DNA of 64,000 nucleotides from Phyto melanocephala (GCA_941918925.1 OW799234.1:9081001-9145000); one strand, 5' to 3'. Positions 50,483 to 63,005 are shown, counted from the stretch's first letter. Notes: generated by a model from the letters alone, not told the origin. A program made the numbers and translations.

Positions 50483-51330
50483 TTTTTATACCCTTCACAC
50501 AGTGAAAAAGGGTATATATAGGTTTGTCATTCCGTGTGAAATTTCTACAATTTTCATTTCCGAACCCATAAAGTATATATTTTTTGAAAGCTTATGAATA
50601 GGGGAGTCGATTAAGCTCTATCAGTCTGTCAGTCTGTCCGTCTGACCGTCTGTCCGTGTGTATGTTGAAATCAACTTTTTGAAGACCCCCGACATCGCTC
50701 GGACCCGGGTGAGGTATTAAAATATCAGAAATATTCGGGAGTAGAACGGTATTGAAAATCAGAAACATTGGTACATAAACAACTGAGATATGAGCAAAAA
50801 CCCACGACCACCTCGATTTTTTTTCCACAAAAACAACATTACAACAACAACATACATACATACAAACGTGTATACTGGTTAGAGAAAACGTGGCATCGAA
50901 TCCCAGCTGAGCCAAAAAAATTTTTTTTTAATTTTTTTAAAATTTTTTTAAAAATTTTTTTTTTTATATTTTTTTTTTATATATTTTTTTATTTTTTATT
51001 TAATATATTATTTATATTTTTATTATTATTTTTTTTTAAATTTTTTTTTATTTTTTTTTGTTTTATATATATTATATATATAATAATTTTTTTTTTAAAT
51101 TTTTATTTTTTTTTAATTTTTTTTTTAAATTTTTTTTTTATTTATTTTTTTTTTTTGTTTTTTTAACATACATACGAGAATTTATAATTTTACAATGGGA
51201 TGTTTTTATATATGTATGTACGTATTTCATATGGGATGAATGGTGACACAAACTACTGTTATTGCATGACTACACGTTGTGAAGGGTATATAAGATTCGG
51301 CACGGCCGAATATAGCGCTCTTACTTGTTT
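50483..51330 (+). repeat. TATACCCTTCA...CTTGTTT interspersed repeat, copy C
   Basis: Same ends as copy A, with GTCTGTCCGTCTGACC near 50632, the closing hairpin ATTCGGC/GCCGAAT and TTACTTGTTT. The inner module holds GGTTAGAG and CATCGAATCCCAGC (near a tRNA B-box), then about 240 bp of T-rich DNA. The module is in the opposite orientation to copy A. Confidence 0.8.
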
Positions 51331-53128
51331 CTTTTTTCATTTTTTATTTGTTGTTTTTTTTCTTCTTTTGTTGCCACTTAATCTAAACTAAAAATAGTAA
51401 AGTACTTACTGCGCGTACTTTTTTATTATTAGTACAAGTGTGCTGCAATTAGCTATTAGTTGTATGGCTGCTATGGGCTGTAGCTATAGCATTAATTTTT
51501 AAACTTTTTGCTTACCTACATTTGCAATACGTTTACTGAGAGGAAAAAAAACTAAAGAGGGTAAATATTTTAACAAAAGAGGATTTTTTTTATAAAATTT
51601 ACGTATATCCTAGTTACAAAATATCAATCATTTCATAATGATGTGTTGTACTTCATTAATGTTTTTGAATATTGTTTACAGTAAATCGCAAATATTTTAA
51701 TGGAAACACCCATAATGTAAAGTTGGGAAATCTGTTATCATTATGGAAGATCTATGGCTAAAGATTTTTAGAGACTGTAAAGGGAATAAGGCGGAATTTA
51801 GACGCTTATTTTTACGCTTTAATTCATATGTCGACGTCCACATTATGGGTTATTTGTTGCAATACATTTGGGTTTGTTTTTCAAAGGCGTATAATGTTTA
51901 ATGTACATGCAATTCTCTTTTGTTCTTGTCATTTGCTAAGAAGTTTTCTATGTATATAAAGGTACATATGTAAAAAAATTAAAGTTCTATTTGCCGAGTC
52001 CCACTGTGTGGACACGAATGCAATTTCAAAAGAGAATTTGAAAAAGTTTTACAACAAATATTTCATAATATGAACGGAGACTAAGCAACGTTTTAGCGAA
52101 AACCATTAAAATTAATTTCTGGATTAAATCTAAATATTAAAGAGTTTAATGCTCAAACAGAATTGCGTCTGCAAAAGCCAACCAAGAAAAAAGTGGCTCA
52201 TAATTAAATCGATAGCAGTAACGTTAGAAGCTCTCAGGTGTTTGTTTAATTTTCTATTGTTCCTTTTTTTTTTGCTGTGCCAAAACAACAATCACATATT
52301 AAAGGTATTCACGTCACCGGTTTTAGTCTTGCGAAAATGTGATATTTCGTAAATTTGCTCTTGTTGGCGTGAGCACCACTTTTATTCGAAAGTGTTTAAC
52401 AGTTAGAGAATGAAGGCTAACAAATAATAGTTTTAACTGTCGTCATTCTTAGGTACTTCAGCCGCCTACGAGTTGAGCATATTTTTTTATTTAATCTTAT
52501 ATAATAAATAATTTTAATTTTACTATTTTATTTTTTATAAACTAAAATGTGTTCTACACAGCATCGGATGCCGCAGACTTATTTCATATTTAGACGCTGT
52601 TGACTTTTTTATACTGGCTTTGTTATTTGCTTTAGAAAAAACAAATAAATTTAAATTGCAAACAAACAAAAATTTTTATTTTTTTTTTCCAACATTTGTT
52701 TTTTTAAATTCAAATTCTTTTTCTAAATATTTTTCATCAAATTGCAATTTTAAAGTTGCATCTCATTTTGATGGATTTGACATTTTGTGAGTTGGAAAAT
52801 GGAATGTTTTAGTGAACTTTTTAACTTATCGGCAAAAGCTAAAACCTTTTCTGTTGACGCAGTCTGAGGATTTGATTGTGTATGATTATGCAATGGCTGT
52901 CATAAAGAGTGTTTATATTGTTCATTCCATTGGTGTAGGAAGATATGACACGGATGCTTCTATTTGTGTGTCATCTTCGACGTCAATAAATCCAAAAAAC
53001 TCCTCGGTACTTTGGGAGAAATCGAATAAATTCATTTCTCTTTATTTTTCTCCAAAGATATCTTTCAAACGTTGAAAATGAACGCACATTTTGTTTAATT
53101 AAGCTTAAAAGCAAATAGAGTAGTGTTA
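51331..53128. other. A+T-rich DNA, nothing supported
   Basis: The short open frames show no family-like motif and no splice context worth reporting. Confidence 0.45.
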
Positions 53129-53364
53129 AGCCTATAGTAAACGAAATGTAAAAAGCCACATGAACATGTGGGACAGACGTCATTAACATGTTCAGCACTT
53201 TGGTTACATTTTTTAAAATAGTCGTAGTAGCTGCATGCGGTAGGATTTTTATATTACACGAAATGAATTTTATTCTAAAAATGCAAATGACACACATGAT
53301 GACGTCAAAATTACGTCAGAGACACATGTGAATGTGGCTTTTCACATTTCGTGTACTACAGGCT
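53129..53364. mobile_element. MITE of 236 bp with TTA duplication
   Basis: AGCCTATAGTAAACGAAATG at the left is matched by the inverse of CATTTCGTGTACTACAGGCT at the right. The match goes on through AAAAGCCACAT, so ends are about 45 bp. TTA lies outside both (53126-53128 and 53365-53367), as for Harbinger-type elements. Confidence 0.78.
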
Positions 53365-54316
53365 TTAGCTATTAATATTTTTTTTAAACAATTATTTACC
53401 TGTCATTTACAGTACGAATTCCGGTTTATAAATCTTCAGATAAAATTCAAGCTCCATGCCATGCCTCAGCCTTTTCGAAATAGATGTTTAAGTACTTCAC
53501 TTTCCATTTTACCAACATCCAAGTCGCATCAATTTTGGATGCGTGCAGATACTTTTTATAATAAATTTGTGCTGTAGGCTGCTTAAAAAGTCCAAATATT
53601 TTTTTGGTTTTGATTTACCTCAAATTTTCTGTTGTCTGGTAAATAGTTCAAAATTTTGTTGAATTTTAAAATCTTTCCATTTTTTATATTTTTATTTTTG
53701 GGTTCTTTTAATAATATTTATTTATTTTAAAGTATTTTGTTTTTCTACAAGGTTAATGTTTGCATTAACTGTTTTGCTATATTTGGAACTTTTTTAAGTT
53801 ATAACGACCCTTTTAAAAGGTTGGCAACTCATTTAAGCATATGTTTTGTGCAAAACTTTGATGTAAATGTACGCACTAGGTTGGAAGTAGTGCAAAGAGT
53901 TAAAGTTTGTGCATAATTGTTTTCTATATAGTTGTTGTGAGGTTTGAAAAAAAAAACTTTGCATTTTTACAAGACTAGAACCGTTGACGTGAATACCGTT
54001 ATTGGTTTGTTTACAAAATTCATGAAATATTCAATAAGAATTTAATAACAGTGTTAAACGAGTAAATCTCTTAAAAGCATAAGAAGAAACGCTCTGAAAA
54101 TAAAACAAATTCTATATCAAGTCTAAATTCTGCGACGTATTTTCAATGCCACTTTGTGGGGAAAATTACGCGACGTCGGAATTGTGTTTGAACATTTACT
54201 CCTACTTCTAACAGTTAAGTATGTATTGTGTAGACTTAAAAATCAATAAAAACAAGAAGTGAAAAATTTAATACTTCAAAGTCAGTTTTCGCAATGCCTC
54301 TTGTAAGCAGGTTCGT
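53365..54316. other. A+T-rich DNA, nothing supported
   Basis: No gene or element was recognised. Confidence 0.45.
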
Positions 54317-54934
54317 ACACTCAAAGAAAAAATATGGTTGGGGTAACCAAAATCTAAGAGCAACATACTATGATTGAATTGTATGATTATCGTTTAAACA
54401 TATAATGGTTGCCAATTATCATTATTATGTTAAATTAAAATATCATGCAATAACCATATATATGACTATAGTTGAAATCGACAATATTTGTTTTTTCACG
54501 GCAAATTATTGCACACTGCTTTTAGTTAGATAAACTAATAGTACTTACCATTTTAATTGCAAATTTTATTTTTAAATTTCTTTAATTTTTTTTTAATTTT
54601 TGTTAATTTTTTTGACATCTCAAACTTTTAAAATAATGTTGTCCCGCATATTATTTAATGATTATTTGTAATTTTAAATGCTTTTGAATATAATATTATT
54701 TTTGTCATAACAATTTTTTTAATTATACTATTTTTACACGGCAATCATATTGAAATGTATACGAAAAGTAAACATTAAATAATAAAACTCAAATAAACGC
54801 TTGATTATCGTGACAAAATATATGATGAAATAAAATAAATTTAACTATTACTTGTTTTCGGTAACCAAATATTGGTATAGAGAATATAATATGATCATCG
54901 TGATCATGTCGTAACCATGGGTTTTCTTTGTGTC
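54317..54934. mobile_element. Probable TIR element
   Basis: ACACTCAAAGAAAA...ATGGTT at the left corresponds to the inverse of AACCATGGGTTTTCTTTGTGT at the right. The match is gapped and no target duplication was found. Confidence 0.4.
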
Positions 54935-56900
54935 TAAGGAGGAATTTAGCTTTAGACGCGCCTTGCCTGCACAAAACAGAAATAAGCTGTAATAGCTTTA
55001 CGATAATGTCAATCTGTTACAAATTTGTCACAATAATAGATCCCACGCGTTTTAATATTACTGCTATGTCCTCAACCATTACTGTATATTCGTTTTACCC
55101 AAGTGCAGTAATACTACTTTTTATTCCGTTAAGATCACTTTATCACTGCGGTTAATGTGGTCTAATGCCGTTTAAATGAGAAGGTTTAATTTTTGTATTT
55201 TAAACCGCGATACTATTACTTCATTATTAAGGGTAATAGGAAATAAATAAGAAAAATAATAGAAACCATATAAAATTGACATGTCCATACATTATTTAAC
55301 TCTTTGTGAGAACAAGTAATTAATTGAGTTTATCGTATTCAAATGAATATAAAATTGTGATAATGTTATAAATTTTCTTTAGAATTTAAAACTATAATTA
55401 AGTGTGTGTCTTTTCTTAATATTTGCTTAATTGATGACACATTTATTACTTTAGATTTCTATTAATATTCCTTGCTTAAAGTGAAATCATTTAATTGAAA
55501 ATTACACAAATGCCCATAAATAGTTCGATAAAAATTGATTTTTTAATTAAGATACAAAAGAAAAACACAAATAAAGAAGAGCAAAAATTGTTTAGACAAG
55601 TAACTAAGGCCAGACAAGCGCATCGATTTAATTAAAAAACTTTTGTTTTTTTTACTATTTTTTTTTTTAATAAAAAACAATAATTTAAATAATTTTTATT
55701 TCTCTATAAAATTTCGTTAATTAAGATCTTTTCTGTCTTTACAAAGCACAAATTAAACACAAATTGAATTTACAACAACAAACAAACAAAACAAAAAAAA
55801 AAAGACACCAAAATTCCGTTAAAGAATCAATAGATAAGAAATGATAAAAAAATCATTTATTTTTATACACTTTTATGGGTAAATGCTTTGTATTTGTGTA
55901 TTTTTAAGTACAGAATTGTATTCCATTAAGGGTGTTCATTCTTTGAAATCTAGTGAAGAAACATTTTTTTTAAATTTTATAAAATTTTTGCTTTCAAGGC
56001 TTATATAAGACAAAACTGCTTCCTATTAAATACTTGAGCGTTATTTTAATTTACAATGAATACCCCTAATGTGTCTTCTTAAACACATATTATTTTTAAA
56101 ACGAAAATTTATTCCCCCAAAAAAAGCTAAATGTTTCTTTAATTTTGGGATATGAAACAAGAAATTTCTCACAAGTCTAAGTTTGTGTGTGTATGTGTGT
56201 GTGTGTAAATCCCAAAAAGCAATAAAATATAAACAAAATAATGACTGTCACTAATGATAAATGCATGTTTTGTGGGGTTGTCCATGAGTAACCAACAAAA
56301 CCATTCAACAATGGAAAAAACTAATTTTAAAACAGCAACCAAAAAGCAATAATTTCTTTTCGAAAAGGGGAAAATTAAGAACAAAGAAATAAGGGATTTT
56401 TTTATGTTTTTTCAAAAAATTGAAATCATTTTTAATTTTAAATTAAACAAAATGTCCCAGCAAAACATAAGCTATGACAAAATAAGAGTTTTTGCAGGGT
56501 TTCCGCTGGTGACGAAGTGATCAAATTTAGGTGAATAAACTAATGGCTTTAACATTAGCGTGTCATTGAAGATCATGTGTTTACATAAATATATTGATAA
56601 ACTGCACTCCATTCTAACAAGTGCATCATAGAACTCATGCATATTTGGTGAAAAGCATTCGATGTTTCACTAGATGATTTTGTTTGTTAACATGAATTGT
56701 GGAAGATATTTTGCATAATGTTGCATTCATTTTTAAGAACTTCATTTATTTTTCGCATATGGGAATCATTTAGAATGAATGCTTTTACACTATTGTTTTA
56801 GAAGTTTTGAAAATGTAAGTAATTTTTCACTACTTCTAATTCTTTTTTTTATGAAAGTTCGAAAAAAATGATTTAATTTTTGTTACACTTTTACTATTTA
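54935..56900. other. A+T-rich DNA, nothing supported
   Basis: A GT microsatellite lies near 56185-56207. No gene, RNA or element was recognised. Confidence 0.45.
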
Positions 56901-58005
56901 GACCAGAGATTTATTAAAATCAAACTAACGAGGTGGCCAATTCACAGGACCCTTTCTTGAGATAATTTGGTCATCAAAGGTTTGACTTAAAAAAGTGTTG
57001 ATTTCACGTGCTGTATGGCATTATGCACTGTCTTGTTAAACTATTTACTCTCCAAATGGTTTGCAATGACATAAGGAATAAACAAATTACGAATCATTTA
57101 TCTGTGCGTTAAACACACGTTTCGGATTCAATGACAAATGAAGTGATAACGTTTTTGGAATGTAACCCCAACAAACAGTGATTTTTTGGGGATGTATTAA
57201 AGTTTCAAGAGTCTCATGGGTATTATGCTCTCTTCAGAGATGAAAATTTTCTTTGTTTACATAACCGTTAAGTCAAAGGTAAAGCTCTAAACACATAGAC
57301 GCCAGCAGACTTCACAACTTCACGGCTTCAAATGCTGCCAACTTCAAATGCTGCTCTGAAGTCGTCAGCTTTATAATTATTTTGAAGACAGCAACAACAT
57401 AATAATCAGCTGATGTGTATTTTAGCAATACAAATTTCAGGGATGCCGCATATATATTTTATAATGAATAAAATTAAAATTATTGATAAAAAAATGTAAT
57501 AATATCACGAAAGACTATAAAAACACATAAATTTATTTCTTTATTGTATTTTTGTAATGTTCTTTTATGTTTAATATCAAAAATAAGTTTTTGTTCTTTT
57601 TTTCCAATTTAATATATATAATGGCAACACTATATTTGTTCTTGCTGCCCGTCAAAATAGAAAATAGCCTAAGTTGGCAGCAGCAGCAAATGCTGTTGTG
57701 CAGTCGTGCTGCTGTGCTGCCGTCAAAATAATCGTTTTCATTTAAACACATGGACTTTATTTTTGACATATTGCTGCTTGCTGTCTGCTGTCGTCTATGT
57801 GTTTAAAGCATAAGCCCCAATCGCTTAAAATGATTTGACGATAGAAATTTGGATCCAGTTGATTCTTGGCCTATTCGAGGCAGATTTGCTGAAAAGGGGT
57901 TGGATCGATAAATTTAAGTTTTTTATCACACTCACGGCTACAGCAACGATGGCTTCTTTTGTGCGCAAATTAAAAGCTCAATTCAGATTATCAAAAAAAG
58001 GTAAA
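56901..58005 (-). pseudogene. Mariner transposase relic interrupted by a MITE
   Basis: Read on the minus strand from about 58000 in shifting frames: TKEAIVAVAVSV..NLNLSI (DNA-binding region), then DPNFYRQIILSDWG at about 57812-57855 with the first catalytic Asp. MITE family A copy 3 (57283-57810) comes next. After it are GYVNK, IHPQKITV-like, QDSA.CHTAREINTFL and ISRKGPVNWPPR. Stops and frameshifts are frequent. It belongs to a different, older mariner lineage than the elements at 8397 and 47243. Confidence 0.78.
57283..57810 (-). mobile_element. Harbinger-type MITE, family A copy 3
   Basis: Starts AGCTCTAAACACATAGACG and ends GTCTATGTGTTTAAAGCA. TAA lies outside both ends (57280-57282 and 57811-57813). 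Its 78-codon minus-strand frame is nearly identical to one in copy 1, which reflects element identity rather than a gene. It splits a mariner transposase relic. Confidence 0.85.
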
Positions 58006-58097
58006 TGTGTTCATGAATCGATTACTAGCTTATAGTTGCGTAATACCTGATCTGATGGACCACTGCGTACCGTAAACTTCACAAAGTGCTCTATAAG

Positions 58098-58725
58098 CAG
58101 TGTTGCTGCCGACCAACTTTTTTTCGCAGTGAAATCGCAAAAAAAAAACGCAGTGAAGCGCAGTGACGAGAAATAAAAAAATTTCGTTTTCGTTTGGACA
58201 AAAAAAGGAAATTTTGTTCACTTTTTTTAACACTTTTTGCCCTTTTTTTAAGAATTACTTGTTTTTTAATTTTTTTTAGTTAATTTTATCTCAATTACTC
58301 AACTGAAATAGAAAAAAAATTATTATTTTTGATTGTCAACAACAGTGCAATACAATATAAAAATTAATTAAATGGACTGAAAAGAAAATATTTTTTTCAC
58401 GAAATAGTTTGTTTATGTTTTTCTAACGGGATTTTTGGCATTTTATTTCAAGACCTAATCAGTCAACTGCAACGTAACGTAACAGCAGAAAATGTTGCCA
58501 TCTAGCTGCTATATTTTTAACAGGGTGACAATTTTATCTCGTTGTGTTATAGCCTTTACAGACTTACGTGTTAAACACGTTTGTGGTAAATCATGTTAAG
58601 GCCTTGTTGATCAAAAAAAGAGGAAAACTACCAAAAACTGAAAAACGCAGTGATATTAAAAAAACGCAGTGACGACGGGCAAATCTCAGTGAAAAACTGC
58701 GATCGCAGTGAAAACGGCAACACTG
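58098..58725 (+). mobile_element. hAT-type MITE with GCAGTGA motifs
   Basis: It begins CAGTGTTGCTGCC and ends CGGCAACACTG. The perfect 8-bp duplication TCTATAAG lies at 58090-58097 and 58726-58733. GCAGTGA or TCACTGC is repeated many times near both ends. Length is 628 bp; no coding part remains. Confidence 0.9.
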
Positions 58726-58889
58726 TCTATAAGTCTAACAAACAGAGCATGAATTTTGGAAATAAATTTCCACGATTTGTTAACCCTATTCTGGTGTAAG
58801 TTTTTGCATAGTAATTTATCAAAGTATACTGAAGAAAAAAGGTTAACACACTTTAATAATATGACAACTAGTTTTACAGTTATCCCTGT

Positions 58890-59197
58890 AGGAAGTTCTA
58901 CACGTCTAAAGTAAGACTTGTAACATTCCCCTACTGCTACAGACGTACATGTCGTGTGTTAGCATTAAAACATTACTTCTGTAAAACACATGTGTAAAGT
59001 CATCTGACAACATTTCAATTAGAGCGTGCACTAATTTGTTCTGACAAGCCACCTAACATCAGCTGTTGATAGAAATCTCTGATGCCAGAAAACAGTCAGC
59101 GGCGGTGTTAAACAACAATTTTGGCAGACATAAACAATTACATATGGATACAAATTTACCAAGTTAGATATAACAGACGTGCCGTGTATTAGGTGCT
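58890..59197 (+). mobile_element. Harbinger-type MITE, family B copy 2 (diverged)
   Basis: It matches 25231-25544 through AAAACATTACTTCTGTAAAA, CATCTGACAA, GATAGAAATCTCTG/GACAGAAATCTCTG and the closing GCCGTGTATTAGG. The left end has decayed and the target duplication is not kept. Confidence 0.65.
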
Positions 59198-59474
59198 TAA
59201 TAAATCACTATAAACATACACACTTATCATAAATGATGTAGAAGAATAAGTTCGTGACTTTAATGGGAAAAGCTGTCAAAAAAAGATATTAAATCTGCGG
59301 CAGTAACTTATAAACACTGTTATTCAAATTTTTGGTATTCTTTTGATATGTCAAAACTGCAAAACTCTCTTAAAGAATATACGACTGCTTTCTATGACGA
59401 GTTATAAATGTAATTTTAAATAGAAAAAAAAAATTGTCATATCTCAGTTCTGTTTAATTATTAAGATAGATAAA

Positions 59475-59681
59475 ACTTAGGTTAGGTAGAACAGGCAGCT
59501 GTTGTGGAGCTCATTTGGGTCCATTGTATTGATCCCTTTGTGATACCTGAACAGAAAAGTAAGAATAGAATAGAAAAGAGAGGAGAAAAGCAAACAAGTC
59601 CAGATTCTCTGGCGGGAATCGAACCCGCAACCCCAAACTAGCAGAGCAGCACACTACTAAATAGTCCAACGGGGCACCCTT
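59475..59681 (-). repeat. tRNA-derived SINE
   Basis: The minus strand begins AGGGTGCCCCGTTGGACTA. It has an A-box-like TTGGACTATTTAGTAG and the exact B-box GGTTCGATTCC inside a GCGGG/CCCGC T-arm. Acceptor-stem pairing is absent, so this is not a working tRNA. A non-tRNA body follows (GGATCAATACAATGGACCC) and ends near ACCTAACCTAAG. Confidence 0.7.
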
Positions 59682-62600
59682 AGACAAAACTTAACATACG
59701 TCCGTGTTCTACATACCGGATGAAATGAAATTTTTCGCAGTTATCATAACATTGTTGTCATAAATATAACATTGTTTTTATAAGCATAACATTGTTACTA
59801 GAAACATAACATTACTGTTTGAGACAGCAACACTGCAATGAAAACTAAATACAAAACAGAAGTTTTAATTACTTATATAAACCAAGTAATATTCATAAGG
59901 TATATGAATCCCGAAAACAAACACAAAAATTAAAAAATACATGCAATTCGTTTTTGTATATACGACTGTATATGTCACACAATTTTATTTTCCTAATTTT
60001 AATAATTTATTTCAATGTAAAAACTATATTCTTTACGACCTTATAATGTTTAAATAATTATTTTTTTGTTATCAACAGGCTCTAGGTCCAAAAAACAATT
60101 TAATTTATTTTCAATGTAAAAACTTTATATTCTCTTTTTGTAAATTTTTAAAACGTTTTAAACCAACTGAAACTCCAAATTATTTATCGTAGACAAAAAA
60201 TAAAATAAATCGTTAATTTCGAAGGATGCAGACACATTATTAAAACAAAACTTGGCACTACTCGTGCATGCGTACAAAAACAATCAGCTGATTGGATACG
60301 AGTACCTTATTAATAAACCTTGATATAAACTATAAAACTTTGCCTTGACTGAAATTCATTAGCTTAACAAAATTCTTATAATTTTTAAATTAAAAAAAAC
60401 TATATTTTCAGGCCTAATCCTCTGATAGCAATTTGCTTAAAACCCCATTAATTATTACTTTGTTGAAATAACAAAAGAATGACGTAAAATTATTTCAACC
60501 TACTTTTTTGAGTTATTACCCTCTTGTGGCAAATGAGTGATTCATGTAGTGTAGTAGCCCTATACTAGTTCTATATTAAATTTTATGTTAAATGACAGGA
60601 AAAGCAAAATAAAATTTATACTACGCAGTTTCTTGCAACACAATTTGGTTTTGTAAAGGTATTGTGAGGCACGTGCCATATGTTTTCAACTATTCTATAC
60701 AGTGACACACATCACTTTTAAACATCAGACTAAAATTTATTTATATTTATACAGAGAGCTAATAACTTAGAGTTGTACCGACCATAATATACCCTTAATC
60801 GCAATATATCAAATAATTATAAAATCGGTTGTAATAAATTTTTTACTGTGATTCCAACATTAAGGTTATAAGCGTCAAGGCAATTTTCGTGAATGCTACT
60901 TATATACAAGTGAAGACAAATTAAGGGCCCATTACACTGCTCAGCAGCAAAATCCTCCATTAAATAAAACTATGTGGACTGAATGAATTTTGATGCGCTG
61001 AACTCAAATCCGTTGTCGGTTTTTTTCCATCAGATCGGGATTTTTTTTATGGGTGTGGCAAATTTTCCCCCCTAAATTAGTCCGGTACGGAGACATATTT
61101 CATCCTAACTCGAGAACCAGTCATCCGATTTTCAAAGGTAAAACACCAGAAGATGTGTAACAAATTTGTATTAATTTTAGTCGTTTTTCCCTATCTCTTA
61201 TCGTTTTGGAATTATTCAGAAATTAATGGAGAAACAAATTTTTTTCGTGCAAAATTCGTAATATTTTTCAATTTAAAAATAGAATTAATAAAAACATAAA
61301 GCAAATATTCAACATTTTGCACTTTTTTCTGAGAGCTACTTATTTTGGAAATAAAAAAGCCATAAATCATAAAAATCGGTTAAAAAATGTGGATTTTATT
61401 GTCAATTTACCGCAGGTACCCAATATTGACCAAATATGTGTAATGCAGCAAACAACGTCAGAGTGGGCGCACTAAAGCGCCTTGTAGCAACAATGAATGG
61501 CAACTATTTACTTCTGTCTATTTACTTAGCTTTCAAAAAACAAGTCTGAGCTTCTTGCATCCCAATTAAAAGAATGGAGTTTGGTGCAAAAGGCCGTTAA
61601 CGTCTCGTACTTTCGAAATAGACAACAACCATTTTTGAGTTATTTCAGCAGAGAGAAAGGTTTGGTATTTTGTGATAATGCGGAAAGAAAAAAAAATGAT
61701 TTTTTGCCGAGCAGTGTTATTACAACATTTTTAATGGTGTGGTTTATATTTTGGTAAAACTAATTTGTGATAAATTTGTTTTTTTTTTAATTCTAACATT
61801 TGCTACAGTTTTATATTCATTTAGGTGATTCCCGATAGTGGTCCTTATATGGGGTCTACAGCCAGTTATTATACGATCTTCGCAAAATTAAATTAATTAA
61901 AATAGTTTTTTAAAGAAGTTCTTAATTCTACAAGGTTGATTGATGGTGAATTTTGTTTTGATACTTATATTTTCTTTACAGTTTTATACTCGTTTAGGTG
62001 GATTTTGGTGACGGCATTGCATAGAAACAAGGACTATTAATAGAGCAAACTTTGTAAAATTTAAAACTGATTTTTTTTAAATTAATTCTTTTTAGTTTTA
62101 AATTTTTTTATTTTTATTTCAATATTAAAGTCCGATTCCGGAAAGGCATTTGTAAGGGAAAATCATATAACAATTATTGAAAATCAATAGGGATCAATGT
62201 TGGACCCAACAAGTCAAATGTGGCTGATTTAATTGAAATATATTTGTATTAACAATCTGTTATTAAAAAGGTTTACATGTACAGACAGACAGACATATCG
62301 TATTAAACTCAGAAAGTTCTGATAATCTGATTAGCATACATATGGGTGGTTGTGCGACTCTTCAGTGTATAACTTTTATACTAATGGATAATACTCTTCC
62401 CACCTCTGCTAATAGTGTAGGGTATAACAAATGTGTGTGTTTTTCCATCGTTTGCCTTTAATATGATTCAAGTGTTGACAGCTAAATTTCTTAGTTTTTA
62501 TTATGACTTTTTAGTTTTAATTATACAGAAATCACATGTAAATGAAATTTTTATTGGGGCAACTTGTCAGAGAGCGGATGAAGGGTGCGTTTATTTTTTA

Positions 62601-62847
62601 TTTTGCTTTAGTATAGGATTTTTAAACATCATTAATAATAAACTGATTGATTTGATTTTTCTTTCAGTTTTGAAGAAAACTTTAAAAAGAAAGCACAAAC
62701 AATTTAAAAGGTATAGATTGTTAAACAAACCCAACAAAATAACACATTACAAAATAATGAGCTGAAAGTACTAGAAAATAGTTCTTCACTACTTACAATT
62801 TGGCATCTAACCCCATTATTTTAACACGGCGATGGCATTGGAGGCAG
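59682..62847. other. A+T-rich DNA, no supported gene
   Basis: A dispersed repeat lies at 60231-60330. A weak exon-like pair near 62523-62720 is discussed as a finding. Nothing else is supported. Confidence 0.45.
60231..60330 (+). repeat. Short dispersed repeat, copy 2
   Basis: Shares GCAGACACATTATTAAAA, CAGCTGAT, GAGTACCTT and CCTTGAT in order with 3131-3240. Confidence 0.55.
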
Positions 62848-63005
62848 GTACTTACCACGCTCGCGTACAAATAGGGACTTAAATAAGTACTTACCATTCT
62901 CGCTTACAAATAGAGACTTGAATAAATACTTACAACGCTTACATACGTAAATAGAGACCTTAATAAGTACTTACTTTAATAGCAATAAATAAGTACTTGA
63001 TTTTA
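62848..63005 (+). repeat. Tandem repeat, about 40-bp period, four units
   Basis: Units start at 62848, 62887, 62926 and 62967 with GTACTTAC or TACTTAC. Each ends with AATAG.GAC.T.AATAA except the last, which has decayed. Confidence 0.65.

Noticed and set aside
50768..51246. Phe/Ile-rich frames of 132 and 62 codons
   Set aside because: They are translations of a T-rich low-complexity tract inside repeat copy C.
52812..53075. 87-codon frame starting MNFLTYRQKLKPF
   Set aside because: No recognisable domain; composition is as expected from A+T-rich DNA.
59580..59690. Possible tRNA gene
   Set aside because: The T-arm and B-box are good, but no acceptor stem or anticodon arm forms; it is a SINE head.
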